Positions 38,304-46,007 of a DNA stretch of 64,000 nt are shown here, in pieces. Source of the stretch: Alphaproteobacteria bacterium (GTDB taxonomy: Bacteria > Pseudomonadota > Alphaproteobacteria > Caulobacterales > Hyphomonadaceae). The DNA is taken from positions 248,001-312,000 of the forward strand of contig JAAEZZ010000004.1 of NCBI GenBank assembly GCA_018222605.1. Direction: 5' to 3'. The first letter of the stretch is position 1; the number at the start of each line of letters is the position of its first letter. The position numbers and the translations under genes are program-made. The notes beneath the pieces were generated by a model. It made no database searches. It was not told where the DNA came from and saw only the letters and a list, made by a program, of their open reading frames with translations.

Positions 38304-39494
38304 CTATTCTTGTTCTGCCAGCATACGATAGAGGTAGTAGACGGACACGAAAAGCAGAAAGCCGCTGCCCAGGGCGATCAATGGCCCTGCATAGGATTGG
38401 TTCGCAGCCTGGCCCATCTGGTTTGCAGCTGTGCCGACAAACCGGCGCATCCCGTCATACAGGCCAATCATGCCGAGACCGGCCAGCAAGGCGAACGGCA
38501 CCCAGCGCAAATTGCCCTGCCCCTTGTCAAAGCCAAGCGGGCGATCATCCAGCGGTGGTTCGGCCTTGGCCGGGTCCACATAGATCGGGGCCAGATCATC
38601 AATCAGGCGGCGGTCTGTTTCCGGCAGGCGCAGAGGTTCCAGGCTCAGCGAGGCATCGAACTCGGGTGTGGACTGGCGTGCCTGGCGGCGGCGCTCTGAC
38701 ATGGAAGCAGGCGACGGCGCTTCATTCGTTCCTTCCGGATCAGCCAGCGCAGACACCGCGCGGGTAATCTCGTCCACAGTCGGATCACCGCTCTCCTGTG
38801 CCCCCTGCTCTCCTGAAGCGCGCGAGGCATTCTCCCCAAGGATACGCGTCAGGCGCTCTGCCACGGCGCGGGCTGCGGCTTGCGGCGCCGTCTCCCGATC
38901 AACCGGACGCGCAGCACGAAGACGGTCTGCTTCAGTTCTTGCCTCGACAATGATGGGTGTTTCACGCGGAACAGCCGGGCCGGAATGCGGGTCACGCTCC
39001 GGACGTACCAGCGCGCCAGGAATGGCTACGGGGCCATTGGGCTGCGATAGGAAGAGCGCAATTTCAGCGGCCCTGCGACGTGCCAGCGCATCAATGATAC
39101 GCGGCTGGCCATCAACACGGCCGCGGCGCCAGCTCATCATGGCTTCGCTTGCCAGAATACGGTCGCCCGAATTCAGACAGGCCAGCACATCGGACGATTC
39201 GAAAGCTTCTGGCCCGATATTGAAGACAAAGGAGGCCAGCGCGTCGAATTCATTCTGGCTGAGCGGCGTGAACACGCAAGTGTACAGAACGTCTTCGACC
39301 CTTTTGAGATCATGGAAGCGCAGGATCAGCTCGGCATCGAATGCCCCGACGGTCAGGCCGGCGCGTGCGGTTTCGGTATGGCCATACCCAATCAGCCAGC
39401 GTCCATCCGGCAGGCGGCTGGCACGCGCACGGAAGCCTTCGAAGCTCTTGATAAGCTCGACCCCCTTGTCTGATGTGCGCATTTGCCGGGCCAT
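38304..39494 (-). CDS. spmX: SpmX-like polar muramidase-domain protein
   Basis: This protein of about 396 residues has an N-terminal GH24 lysozyme-like domain (VELIKSFEGFRARA...GRWLIGYGHTETA), with the catalytic-position Glu at 19. A long acidic/Pro-Arg-rich disordered linker (~170-330) and two C-terminal membrane segments (~340-360 and ~368-388) follow. This is exactly the Caulobacter SpmX layout. SpmX marks the stalked pole and recruits and activates the kinase DivJ. Starts at 39509 or 39494 are both possible; neither has a clear Shine-Dalgarno. divJ is not in the window. Confidence 0.85.
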   Translation of the reverse strand: MARQMRTSDKGVELIKSFEGFRARASRLPDGRWLIGYGHTETARAGLTVGAFDAELILRFHDLKRVEDVLYTCVFTPLSQNEFDALASFVFNIGPEAFESSDVLACLNSGDRILASEAMMSWRRGRVDGQPRIIDALARRRAAEIALFLSQPNGPVAIPGALVRPERDPHSGPAVPRETPIIVEARTEADRLRAARPVDRETAPQAAARAVAERLTRILGENASRASGEQGAQESGDPTVDEITRAVSALADPEGTNEAPSPASMSERRRQARQSTPEFDASLSLEPLRLPETDRRLIDDLAPIYVDPAKAEPPLDDRPLGFDKGQGNLRWVPFALLAGLGMIGLYDGMRRFVGTAANQMGQAANQSYAGPLIALGSGFLLFVSVYYLYRMLAEQE

Positions 39495-39602
39495 GCAGCG
39501 GCATCCCATTTTGAAACACTTGGACTTTTAACTACCTGCCAGTGCTGCAAAACTCGCGCCCATTCACCCGAGGGGCGAGAAACAACGAAAAAATCCGTCT
39601 AT

Positions 39603-40985
39603 TTACAGCAGGACGATCGTGGCGAGTCCGAGAAAACTGAAGAAGGCCATCACATCTGTCAGCGTCAGCACGAAGACGGACGAGGCCACCGCAGGGTCTG
39701 CTCCAAGACGCTTCAGACCCAAGGGCACAAGAATGCCGGAGAAGCCCGCCCAGATGAATGTCGCGAGCATCGCCGCCCCCATCACAAGTGCCAGTTCAAT
39801 ATCACGGAACCAGATCAGCGAGATCACCCCGACCCCCACCGCGAAGATCAGGCCATTTGCCAGCGCGCTCATCACTTCGCGCCAGACTGCGCGGCGGGCT
39901 GCGTCGCCATCCAACTGGCGCTCGGCAATCGCGCGCACGGCAACGGCCAAGCCCTGACTGCCGGCATTACCGCCCAGCGCAGCCACAACGGGCATCAGAA
40001 CAGCCAGTGCCACAATCTGGGCAATCGTCGCCTCAAACAGCGAAATGATGGCAGAAGAAATGAAGGCCGTGAACAGATTGACGCCCAGCCACGGGGCACG
40101 AGCCTTCACCGTATCCCATACCGTGTCCGCGCCATCGGCCGAGTTCACGTTCAAAAGAGAGAGCAGGTCTTCCGCGTTCTCTTCCTGCATGACATCGACC
40201 ATGTCATCGACGGTGATCATACCGACAAGACGGCCGCCATCATCGGTCACCGGCGCGGAAGCCAGCGAGTATTTGCGGAACTGGAAGGCCACCTCTTCCT
40301 GGTCCATCTCTGGCTTCAGGGTGGAGAGCGGATCTTCCATGATGTCTGACAGCTGCACCTCACGTGGGGTGCGCAGCAAGGTGGCCAGCGAGACCGTTCC
40401 CAGCAGACGGTGACCCGGATCAGTCACATAGAGTTCGTAGAACACTTCCGGCAGCTCTTCGCCCAGCGCGCGGGCATGGTCGATAGCATGGCCTACGGTC
40501 CAGTATTCCGGCGCCGCGACGAATTCCGTCTGCATGAGACGGCCGGCCGTTTCCTCTTCATAGGACAGGCCGCGTTCCAGCTGGGCACGCTCAATCGGCG
40601 CCAGGTCTTCCAGAATGCGTTCGCGGCGTTCATCCTCAAGGTCTTCCAGGATGGTCGTCGCATCGTCTGAATCGAGTTCATCGAGCGCGCTGGCGACGGC
40701 CGCGTCTGGCAGAACTTCAACCGCTTCTTCCCGATAGGAATCACGCAGCTCGATCAGAATGTCGGCAGGCAGCTCTCCGCCAAGCAACTCCACAGCTTCG
40801 GAAAAGGTGTCAAAGGACAGCGCTTCCAGCAGGTCTGCAGCATCCGCCGGGTGCATGCGCTGAAGTGTGCGCGCCAGCCAGCGCGTATCACGCTCATCGA
40901 CCGCATCAATGAGATCATCCAGCAGAACCGGATCGACATTCGGCGTCTCGGCGGCCTGCGTCGGCTGGGTAGGCGTTTCAGTCAT
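39603..40985 (-). CDS. mgtE: Magnesium transporter MgtE
   Basis: This 460-residue protein has an acidic N domain of helical repeats (HPADAADLLEAL). Paired CBS domains with QTEFVAAPEYWTVGHAI and DGGRLVGMITVDDMVDVMQEENAEDLL follow, then a five-helix membrane domain. Conserved PVVAALGGNAGSQGLAVAVRA in that domain forms the Mg2+ pore. The N and CBS domains close the pore when cytosolic Mg2+ is high. Length and order are typical. No Mg2+ riboswitch is visible in the 5' gap. Confidence 0.95.
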   Translation of the reverse strand: MTETPTQPTQAAETPNVDPVLLDDLIDAVDERDTRWLARTLQRMHPADAADLLEALSFDTFSEAVELLGGELPADILIELRDSYREEAVEVLPDAAVASALDELDSDDATTILEDLEDERRERILEDLAPIERAQLERGLSYEEETAGRLMQTEFVAAPEYWTVGHAIDHARALGEELPEVFYELYVTDPGHRLLGTVSLATLLRTPREVQLSDIMEDPLSTLKPEMDQEEVAFQFRKYSLASAPVTDDGGRLVGMITVDDMVDVMQEENAEDLLSLLNVNSADGADTVWDTVKARAPWLGVNLFTAFISSAIISLFEATIAQIVALAVLMPVVAALGGNAGSQGLAVAVRAIAERQLDGDAARRAVWREVMSALANGLIFAVGVGVISLIWFRDIELALVMGAAMLATFIWAGFSGILVPLGLKRLGADPAVASSVFVLTLTDVMAFFSFLGLATIVLL

Positions 40986-41128
40986 GGCGCTCTCTTGCCG
41001 GGCTACAGCCCTTGCGGCAAGGCCCGATTACCTTGACCTAGCAGGGATTCGCGCGAAATTCACAGGCTGCCCACAAGGCAAAGAGCATGGCGTGGAAATT
41101 GGCCCCTCCCCAGCAGATAGAGACGGGC

Positions 41129-41557
41129 TCAAAGCAGGGCGCGCAAGCCCGCCTTCAAATGCCCCAGACCTTCTTCCCCCAGACGGGTCTCTGTACGATT
41201 TTGCACGTCCTGCCAGAGCGGATAGGCCTCTTCCAGTCGGCGCACGCCCAGCGTGGTCAACAGCAGACGGCGGCGGCGGCCCTCGCTCTCCTCCCCGCGG
41301 AAAATGAGGCCAGCCTTCTCGAGAGGCTTCAGGTTTCGCGAGAGGGTCGTGCGGTCCAATGCCAGCAGGTCCGCCAGTTCCGAAATCGAGTCCGGCTCAT
41401 AACGGCCCACAGAATTGAGCAAACCAAACTGGGTGACGGTCAGGCCGACAGGGCGCAGCGCATCATCATATTCCCGGGTAATCCTGCGCGCAGCCCTCAG
41501 CAGGCGCCCGGCCGTGCACCGCCCTGTGACATCATCATGGATCGAAGAAGCGCTCAT
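41129..41557 (-). CDS. MarR family transcriptional regulator
   Basis: This 142-residue winged-helix protein has the MarR helix-turn-helix block SISELADLLALDRTTLSRNLKPLEKAGLI followed by the wing RGEESEGRRRRLLLTTLG. The ATG at 41557 (MSASSIHDD) is chosen; a second ATG seven codons upstream falls inside an operator-like box. Boxes of the form GTGTATATACAT lie at its start, in the promoter region and ahead of the divergent TPR gene. These suggest it represses itself and its neighbour. The effector is unknown. Confidence 0.92.
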   Translation of the reverse strand: MSASSIHDDVTGRCTAGRLLRAARRITREYDDALRPVGLTVTQFGLLNSVGRYEPDSISELADLLALDRTTLSRNLKPLEKAGLIFRGEESEGRRRRLLLTTLGVRRLEEAYPLWQDVQNRTETRLGEEGLGHLKAGLRALL

Positions 41558-41560
41558 AAC

Positions 41561-41572
41561 GTGTAGATACAT
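41561..41572. promoter_or_regulatory. Palindromic box 1, at the marR start
   Basis: GTGTAGATACAT differs from the consensus GTGTATATACAT by one base. It lies 3 bp upstream of the marR start codon, so a protein bound here would block initiation or early elongation. Confidence 0.5.
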
Positions 41573-41644
41573 GCCCACAGGGAAACTTCAACATGTTCAG
41601 TATTTCTAATGGCAAGAATTCCATGCCCTATCTTGATGAGAACG

Positions 41645-41664
41645 TATAGTGCATATACACTATA
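41645..41664. promoter_or_regulatory. 20-bp inverted repeat (box 2) in the marR-TPR promoter region
   Basis: TATAGTG-CATATA-CACTATA has 7-bp perfectly inverted arms and contains the box GTGCATATACAC at 41649-41660. A rightward promoter candidate, TTGATG (41633-41638), a 17-bp spacer and TACACT (41656-41661), overlaps it. This suits a MarR operator that covers a core promoter. Confidence 0.6.
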
Positions 41665-41665
41665 A

Positions 41666-41755
41666 ATGTCGTCGCTTTCGTCACTCAGGCGGGTTTCCCG
41701 TAATGCGACGACATAACTACCCCGCCCGGAACCCCACACCGGGCGGGCCTTTTCC
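41666..41755 (+). ncRNA. Candidate structured leader or small RNA with terminator
   Basis: This 90-nt stretch has two stacked structures. A 10-bp perfect inverted repeat, ATGTCGTCGC (41666-41675) with GCGACGACAT (41705-41714), encloses a small CGGG/CCCG hairpin (41690-41700). It is followed by a separate terminator stem at 41721-41747. It also contains a 16-codon frame from ATG 41666 to TAA 41716 with RBS-free context. It begins at the box-2 promoter and ends before the TPR gene. It could be an attenuating leader or a free small RNA. Confidence 0.4.
41721..41755 (+). terminator. Intrinsic terminator upstream of the TPR gene
   Basis: The 9-bp perfect stem CCCGCCCGG/CCGGGCGGG (41721-41729 with 41739-41747) has a 9-nt loop and a downstream CCTTTTCC tract. 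It lies 50 bp before the TPR gene start, on its strand. It would end a transcript started at box 2. Confidence 0.65.
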
Positions 41756-41779
41756 TCCCAATGCGGCAGATCTTTTGTC

Positions 41780-41791
41780 GTGTATATACAT
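41780..41791. promoter_or_regulatory. Palindromic box 3, upstream of the TPR gene
   Basis: GTGTATATACAT holds the perfect palindrome TGTATATACA. It lies 14 bp before the TPR gene start and immediately before its GGAG ribosome-binding site. Confidence 0.5.
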
Positions 41792-41805
41792 CAATGGAGT
41801 TTCTC

Positions 41806-42408
41806 ATGCGATCCACCGTCCGCGTCTTCCTCCTCTCCAGCCTGTTCGGGCTGACCGCCACACCGGCCCTCGCCGGACCGGACATCTTCCGCGCTGGCAC
41901 CAGCCCCGCCAGTGAATGCGCCGACGAACTGGCGCGCACTGATGGGGCCTCCCTGCGTTTGCTGCACCTGTGCGACGAAGGCGTAGCCCAGCGAGACCTG
42001 ACCGCCCAAGGCCGCGCCGCTGCCCTGGCCAATGCCGGGACGGTACGCCTGCGCCTCGGCAATCTGGAAGAGGCCGTCATCCATCTCTCCAAAGCGCAGG
42101 ACCTTGGGGCGCCAAAGGATAGCGTCATCAGCCTGAGCGCCGCCCTGATCCGTCTGGATCGCCCGGACGAAGCCATTGAAGCCCTGTCAAACCTGAATGG
42201 CGTATCCCCCCAGTTGAAGCCGGTAGCCCTGTACAATCGCGCCATGGCACAGATGCAGCGCGACAATGCAAAGGCAGCCTATCTTGATTTGCTGGAAGCT
42301 ACGCGGCTCGCACCGGACTACGCGCCCGCACAGGACTTGCTGACGCATTTCACGGTGACGCCTTATCCTGCCACGGCGGCTACTGGAGAAAGCGCCTCAA
42401 GATCCTGA
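41806..42408 (+). CDS. Secreted TPR-repeat protein
   Basis: This 200-residue protein starts at ATG 41806 with GGAG seven nt upstream. A signal peptide (MRSTVRVFLLSSLFGLTATPALAG) leads into about three tetratricopeptide-like helical pairs (AAALANAGTVRLRLGNLEEAVIHLSKA; AALIRLDRPDEAIEALSNL; ALYNRAMAQMQRDNAKAAYLDL). It is probably periplasmic and mediates protein contacts; the partner is unknown. The promoter region is shared with marR and carries repeated boxes. Confidence 0.78.
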   Translation: MRSTVRVFLLSSLFGLTATPALAGPDIFRAGTSPASECADELARTDGASLRLLHLCDEGVAQRDLTAQGRAAALANAGTVRLRLGNLEEAVIHLSKAQDLGAPKDSVISLSAALIRLDRPDEAIEALSNLNGVSPQLKPVALYNRAMAQMQRDNAKAAYLDLLEATRLAPDYAPAQDLLTHFTVTPYPATAATGESASRS

Positions 42409-42462
42409 AACTGGCATAAATGCGCCCTGAGTGGCGCATAGCTCTTCATGTCTGGAAATAAA

Positions 42463-42547
42463 TGGTGCGGTCGAGAGGACTCGAACCTCCACGGGTTGCC
42501 CCACAGCGACCTCAACGCTGCGCGTCTACCAATTCCGCCACGACCGC
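42463..42547 (-). tRNA. tRNA-Leu (GAG)
   Basis: The minus strand folds as an 85-nt class II tRNA. The acceptor GCGGTCG/CGACCGC has discriminator A and an encoded CCA. The D-arm has TGGCGGAATTGGTAGACGC, the anticodon stem-loop CAGCG-TTGAGGT-CGCTG gives anticodon GAG, and a long variable arm and the GGTTCGAGTCC T-arm follow. It reads CTC and CTT leucine codons. Confidence 0.97.
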
Positions 42548-42620
42548 ACATTTCTCATTCGAGGCAGACGGGCCGTATAAGGCGACACCAGCCCTTTGTG
42601 AAGCCCCGAATGTCGCCTAT

Positions 42621-43343
42621 ATGCCTCCCGTGATGAAGAAATTTCCAGACACCGAATGGGCCGTCTCTGACAGCCAAGTCCCCTACGAAGCCGCCGTCCA
42701 GTTCATGGAGGCCCGCGCCCGCGCAATTCGTGAGGAGGGCGCGCCCGATCTGGTGTGGTTCCTGGAACATCCACCGCTCTACACGTCCGGCACATCCGCG
42801 AAGCCTGAAGACCTGCGCGATGCGACGCGGTTCCCGGTTTTTGATGCCGGACGTGGCGGCCAGTACACCTATCATGGCCCCGGCCAGCGGGTGGCCTATG
42901 TGATGGTGGATGTCGCCCGGCGCGGGCGCGATGTCCGCGCTTTCGTGCAGAATCTGGAAGCCTGGATCATTGCTGCGCTGGGCGTCTTTAATGTCGAGTC
43001 AGGCCCCAGAGATGGCCGTGTGGGTGTCTGGGTAGACCGGACGCAGGCGGGCGGCCCGCTGCGCGAAGACAAGATCGCCGCCATCGGTGTGCGCCTGAAG
43101 AAATGGGTCAGCTTCCACGGCATTTCGCTGAATGTGGAACCAGAGCTGGAGCATTTCTCCGGCATCACCCCGTGCGGCATTGCAGACCCGCGCTATGGCG
43201 TGACCAGCCTTGTAGACCTTGGCATTCCCGCCACTCTGGCAGAGGTGGACATGGCCCTCAAGGCCGCGTTCGAGACGGTCTTTGAAAGCCGTCTCGTGCG
43301 AGTTCAGGCGCCGCTGGACGGCAAGGTTCAGGCCGTCGTCTGA
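42621..43343 (+). CDS. lipB: Octanoyl-[acyl-carrier-protein]:protein N-octanoyltransferase
   Basis: This protein of about 240 residues carries the LipB signature [11 protein letters not shown] and the acyl-thioester nucleophile Cys185 in GITPCGI, with the partner Lys in [12 protein letters not shown]. It moves octanoyl from ACP to lipoyl domains of dehydrogenase complexes, ahead of LipA. The start may be 42621 or 42633; longer frames run into the tRNA-Leu gene. Its 3' end overlaps the convergent DUF805-type gene by 16 bp. Confidence 0.94.
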   Translation: MPPVMKKFPDTEWAVSDSQVPYEAAVQFMEARARAIREEGAPDLVWFLEHPPLYTSGTSAKPEDLRDATRFPVFDAGRGGQYTYHGPGQRVAYVMVDVARRGRDVRAFVQNLEAWIIAALGVFNVESGPRDGRVGVWVDRTQAGGPLREDKIAAIGVRLKKWVSFHGISLNVEPELEHFSGITPCGIADPRYGVTSLVDLGIPATLAEVDMALKAAFETVFESRLVRVQAPLDGKVQAVV

Positions 43344-44131
43344 TAGGGTTTCGGCGCAGTCGACAATTTGCGCTGCTCTTCCTGTGTCAGATCACTCCCG
43401 GTGCGGAACGGGCCGACGCCGCCATTGGGCAGGCGCGCGACATGCAGCAGGGTCCACAGCATGACCGGAAGTGCTGCCAAAGCCCACAAAGCCGTGGCCA
43501 TGCCCATACCCCCGCCCAGCGCCATTTGCTTCATGGTTGGCGGAGGACCGCGACGGTGTTGTGTCTGCCCTGACTCAGGCTTGGCTTTAGCCTTGTCCCC
43601 CGCCGGGGCCGCATCTGTGGCCGCGCCCTCTTCCTTCTCGACAGCCGCCTTGGCGGCTTGTGCTTTCTGAGCTTCATAACCGGCAACCCCTATCGTGACC
43701 CCGCCCGCAAAGCCGAGCAGGCCAAGGGTCAGCGGGATGAGCACGATCATCGCCTTCAGGGTAGAGCGGTTGGCATCTGCAAAGCGGCGCATATGCGCAA
43801 CCCAGGAGGTGAAGGCCGTGACAATTGTGAAGATGAAAAATGGCACCAAGAGAGCCGGGATGGGCAGAGGGAAAAAGCTGAGCGGTTTCCAGGCTGCCGC
43901 AAGATTGGCCCCCGCCATGCTGGCGATAGAGGCGGCAAAGACCGGCACAATAAACAGCAGCACACGCCCCATGAACATGAAGGTCCAGGCCCGGCTGAAG
44001 TGCAGCTTCCCGGTCATGCCGAAGGGATTGAACAGGGTTTGCAGCCAGTCCATGCGCGCAGGATCATCCCGCTCATCACGGATCCAGGGCCGGTGGTGGT
44101 CAATCGGTTCAGCCAAATGATGAGACGACAT
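43328..44131 (-). CDS. DUF805-type membrane protein with Ala/Lys-rich insertion
   Basis: This 267-residue protein has four to five membrane segments. It has a DUF805-like N-terminal motif ([17 protein letters not shown]) and [11 protein letters not shown] in the place of the usual RLHDAG. A charged Ala/Lys/Pro-rich insertion (about 155-200) and one more hydrophobic segment follow. It is less typical than its three upstream neighbours, so the family call is moderate. It is last of four related genes on the minus strand. Confidence 0.65.
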   Translation of the reverse strand: MSSHHLAEPIDHHRPWIRDERDDPARMDWLQTLFNPFGMTGKLHFSRAWTFMFMGRVLLFIVPVFAASIASMAGANLAAAWKPLSFFPLPIPALLVPFFIFTIVTAFTSWVAHMRRFADANRSTLKAMIVLIPLTLGLLGFAGGVTIGVAGYEAQKAQAAKAAVEKEEGAATDAAPAGDKAKAKPESGQTQHRRGPPPTMKQMALGGGMGMATALWALAALPVMLWTLLHVARLPNGGVGPFRTGSDLTQEEQRKLSTAPKPYQTTA

Positions 44132-44154
44132 GGTCTTGCAGTCCTTTCAGGAAC

Positions 44155-44691
44155 TCAGGAAAATGTTTGGCTCGCCCCGCCCCTGCCGGGAGGCGGACCA
44201 TAGCGATTGCTGTCAGGGTCAGAGGGCAGACGGCTGCCAATAAAGCCAAGTACGGCACTGCTTAGCAGGAAGCTGGCGATCAGCGTGGGCGACAGGGCAC
44301 GGGCCAGGACAAACTGGTTTTCCTGCATGAAATTTTCAGCACTGACGGAGTCTCCGTTCATCACATAGCCGAAGAATTCCATATACATTTCATAGGCATT
44401 CGGCGTCAGCATGGGCAGTAGCACCATGAAGACGATGGTGTTCACGACAATATAGCCAACCAGGAACAACAGGTAGAGCCAGCCAGATTGCCCTGCATCA
44501 TGCAGACGTTTGGAAAAGACACACACATACATGTAGATGAAGCCCAGAGAGAGCAGGCCGAAGACCGGCGCGATGAAGATCTCGCCCAGCTGCATCAGCA
44601 TGTAACCGCCCGTCAGCAGGATGAAACCGCGCAGAAAGGTGCGCGGGCCAATACGGCCTTTCGGACTGAGCAGGACAGTTTGTACGTCCAT
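44155..44691 (-). CDS. DUF805 family membrane protein
   Basis: This 178-residue protein shows the DUF805 start LLSPKGRIGPRTFLRGFILL, the conserved loop KRLHDAGQSGWLYLL, and the C-terminal YGPPP tail that caps this family. Four membrane segments are likely. A 60-residue insertion with an acidic stretch separates segments 3 and 4, as in the 45345 gene. The function of DUF805 is unknown; members are common in clusters. It lies 23 bp ahead of the next gene. Confidence 0.87.
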   Translation of the reverse strand: MDVQTVLLSPKGRIGPRTFLRGFILLTGGYMLMQLGEIFIAPVFGLLSLGFIYMYVCVFSKRLHDAGQSGWLYLLFLVGYIVVNTIVFMVLLPMLTPNAYEMYMEFFGYVMNGDSVSAENFMQENQFVLARALSPTLIASFLLSSAVLGFIGSRLPSDPDSNRYGPPPGRGGASQTFS

Positions 44692-44780
44692 AGGGTGCAG
44701 GTCTCCTGAGGTATGTGCCCGGACAGGGTCATCCCCTCTCTATGCATGCGTCTTATCAATAAACGATAAATGCATGCAAC

Positions 44781-44807
44781 AAAAAAAGCCGGGCACAGGG
44801 CCCGGCT
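44781..44807 (-). terminator. Intrinsic terminator after the 144-residue DUF805 gene
   Basis: The 8-bp perfect stem AGCCGGGC/GCCCGGCT (44787-44794 with 44800-44807) has a 5-nt loop and is followed on the minus strand by a run of seven T (rc of 44781-44787). Confidence 0.9.
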
Positions 44808-44835
44808 CTGCAATCCTGTCGCTTTGGGATAGCTA

Positions 44836-45270
44836 TTAGACGAAGGTGTCTGCCGCCATGCCCGGGTTTTTCGGGTCCGGACCATACTTGTTCGGGCCAA
44901 CCGTACCGGGAATGAGACTGATTACAAAAACCGCAATACCGACCAAGCTGCCAATGATCGGAATGAGCGCGGCCAGCAAAATCCATCCTGTGATGTTTAC
45001 GTCATGCAGACGGCGCACTGTCAGCGCGATACCTGGAATGAGAACTGCCAAGGCGTAGAGAAAGAGGACAACAAAGACCAGATAGGCCAAAGGACCAGGT
45101 CCATCACTGGAGGCCCCGATTGAGCCCAGAATGCCTGCAAGCACCATGCCTACAGCCATCACAAGGAAATTGAACAATTGTACCCACCAATATTCAGACC
45201 GGCGAGACCGTCCCTGAAAATCAGTATAGCGGGCAAAGAACATTTTTACTGCGTCTGGAAAACTGACCAT
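44836..45270 (-). CDS. DUF805 family membrane protein, canonical short form
   Basis: This 144-residue protein matches the full DUF805 pattern: F-F-x-R-Y-T-D-F-Q-G-R-S-R-R-S-E-Y-W-W at the N-terminus, TVRRLHDVNITGW in the middle loop, and a tail ending KYGPDPK. Four membrane segments are present. It has its own terminators on both sides (45288-45317 upstream gene, 44781-44807), so it is likely transcribed separately from its paralogues. Confidence 0.93.
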   Translation of the reverse strand: MVSFPDAVKMFFARYTDFQGRSRRSEYWWVQLFNFLVMAVGMVLAGILGSIGASSDGPGPLAYLVFVVLFLYALAVLIPGIALTVRRLHDVNITGWILLAALIPIIGSLVGIAVFVISLIPGTVGPNKYGPDPKNPGMAADTFV

Positions 45271-45287
45271 TCTTAAAGGTCCCCTTT

Positions 45288-45317
45288 AAAAAACGGGTAT
45301 GGCGCAGCGCCACACCC
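45288..45317 (-). terminator. Intrinsic terminator after the 170-residue DUF805 gene
   Basis: The 10-bp stem GGGTGTGGCG/CGCCATACCC, with one G-T pair and a 3-nt loop (45295-45317), is followed on the minus strand by GTTTTTT (rc of 45288-45294). Confidence 0.88.
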
Positions 45318-45344
45318 TGACCAATACTATTCAAAAAATTCTAC

Positions 45345-45857
45345 TCAGACTGTCGGCGGACCGTACTGATTCTCGTTCGGATCCGACTTGAACAGACCCA
45401 TGACAATTCCGACCACACCGACCGACAGGACGGAGGCAAGGATATTCGGAATGAGGCTCGCCTGCGCGATGCGGCGGGAATGCTCCATCGTGGCAGCCAT
45501 CATGGCAGCAGGATCATTGCTGGCGGCCATATCCTCCATGTCACGCTGCATCTCGGCCTGCATTCCAGCCATATCGACGCCAAAAATTGGTGGCAGGATA
45601 AGTCCCGCTATCAAGGAAACGATGAATGCCAGAACCACCATGGCGACGGTCAGCCAGCCTGTTTTCCCGGCATCATGAAACCGCTTCACGTGAACAGCGA
45701 TCCAGGGCCAGATCAGCAATATGGATAGAAAGCCGATAAAAGGGGACGAATATGCCGACAGCACGGTCAAGACCACACTGATAACCAAAAGAATGATGAC
45801 GGCCTGCCAATAGGTTGGTTGGGCAATACGGCCATTCGGACTCAGGTAAAGTTTCAT
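45345..45857 (-). CDS. DUF805 family membrane protein
   Basis: This 170-residue protein starts at ATG 45857, preceded by AAGGAGGG. It has the DUF805 start LYLSPNGRIAQPTYWQA, the loop VKRFHDAGKTGW, and the tail NQYGPPTV. Between membrane segments 3 and 4 it carries a Met-rich acidic insertion (GMQAEMQRDMEDMAA). It is first of the DUF805 group and ends at its own terminator. Confidence 0.9.
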   Translation of the reverse strand: MKLYLSPNGRIAQPTYWQAVIILLVISVVLTVLSAYSSPFIGFLSILLIWPWIAVHVKRFHDAGKTGWLTVAMVVLAFIVSLIAGLILPPIFGVDMAGMQAEMQRDMEDMAASNDPAAMMAATMEHSRRIAQASLIPNILASVLSVGVVGIVMGLFKSDPNENQYGPPTV

Positions 45858-46007
45858 GTCGTCCCTCCTTTTCAAGCCGGTATTCTTAACACAAGTTTCG
45901 TTACCGGCCATGGATAACAGGGGACAAAACCGCGTTGTCCCCCGCCTTGAAGGAGAGAATACCGATCTAATTCGGTTAGCAGCGGGTTAATCTGCCTCTG
46001 AGGTGCC

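Noticed and set aside
38304..39494. Phage endolysin interpretation of the GH24 protein
   Set aside because: The long disordered linker and two C-terminal membrane helices, and the lack of any phage neighbour, fit SpmX and not a lysis gene.
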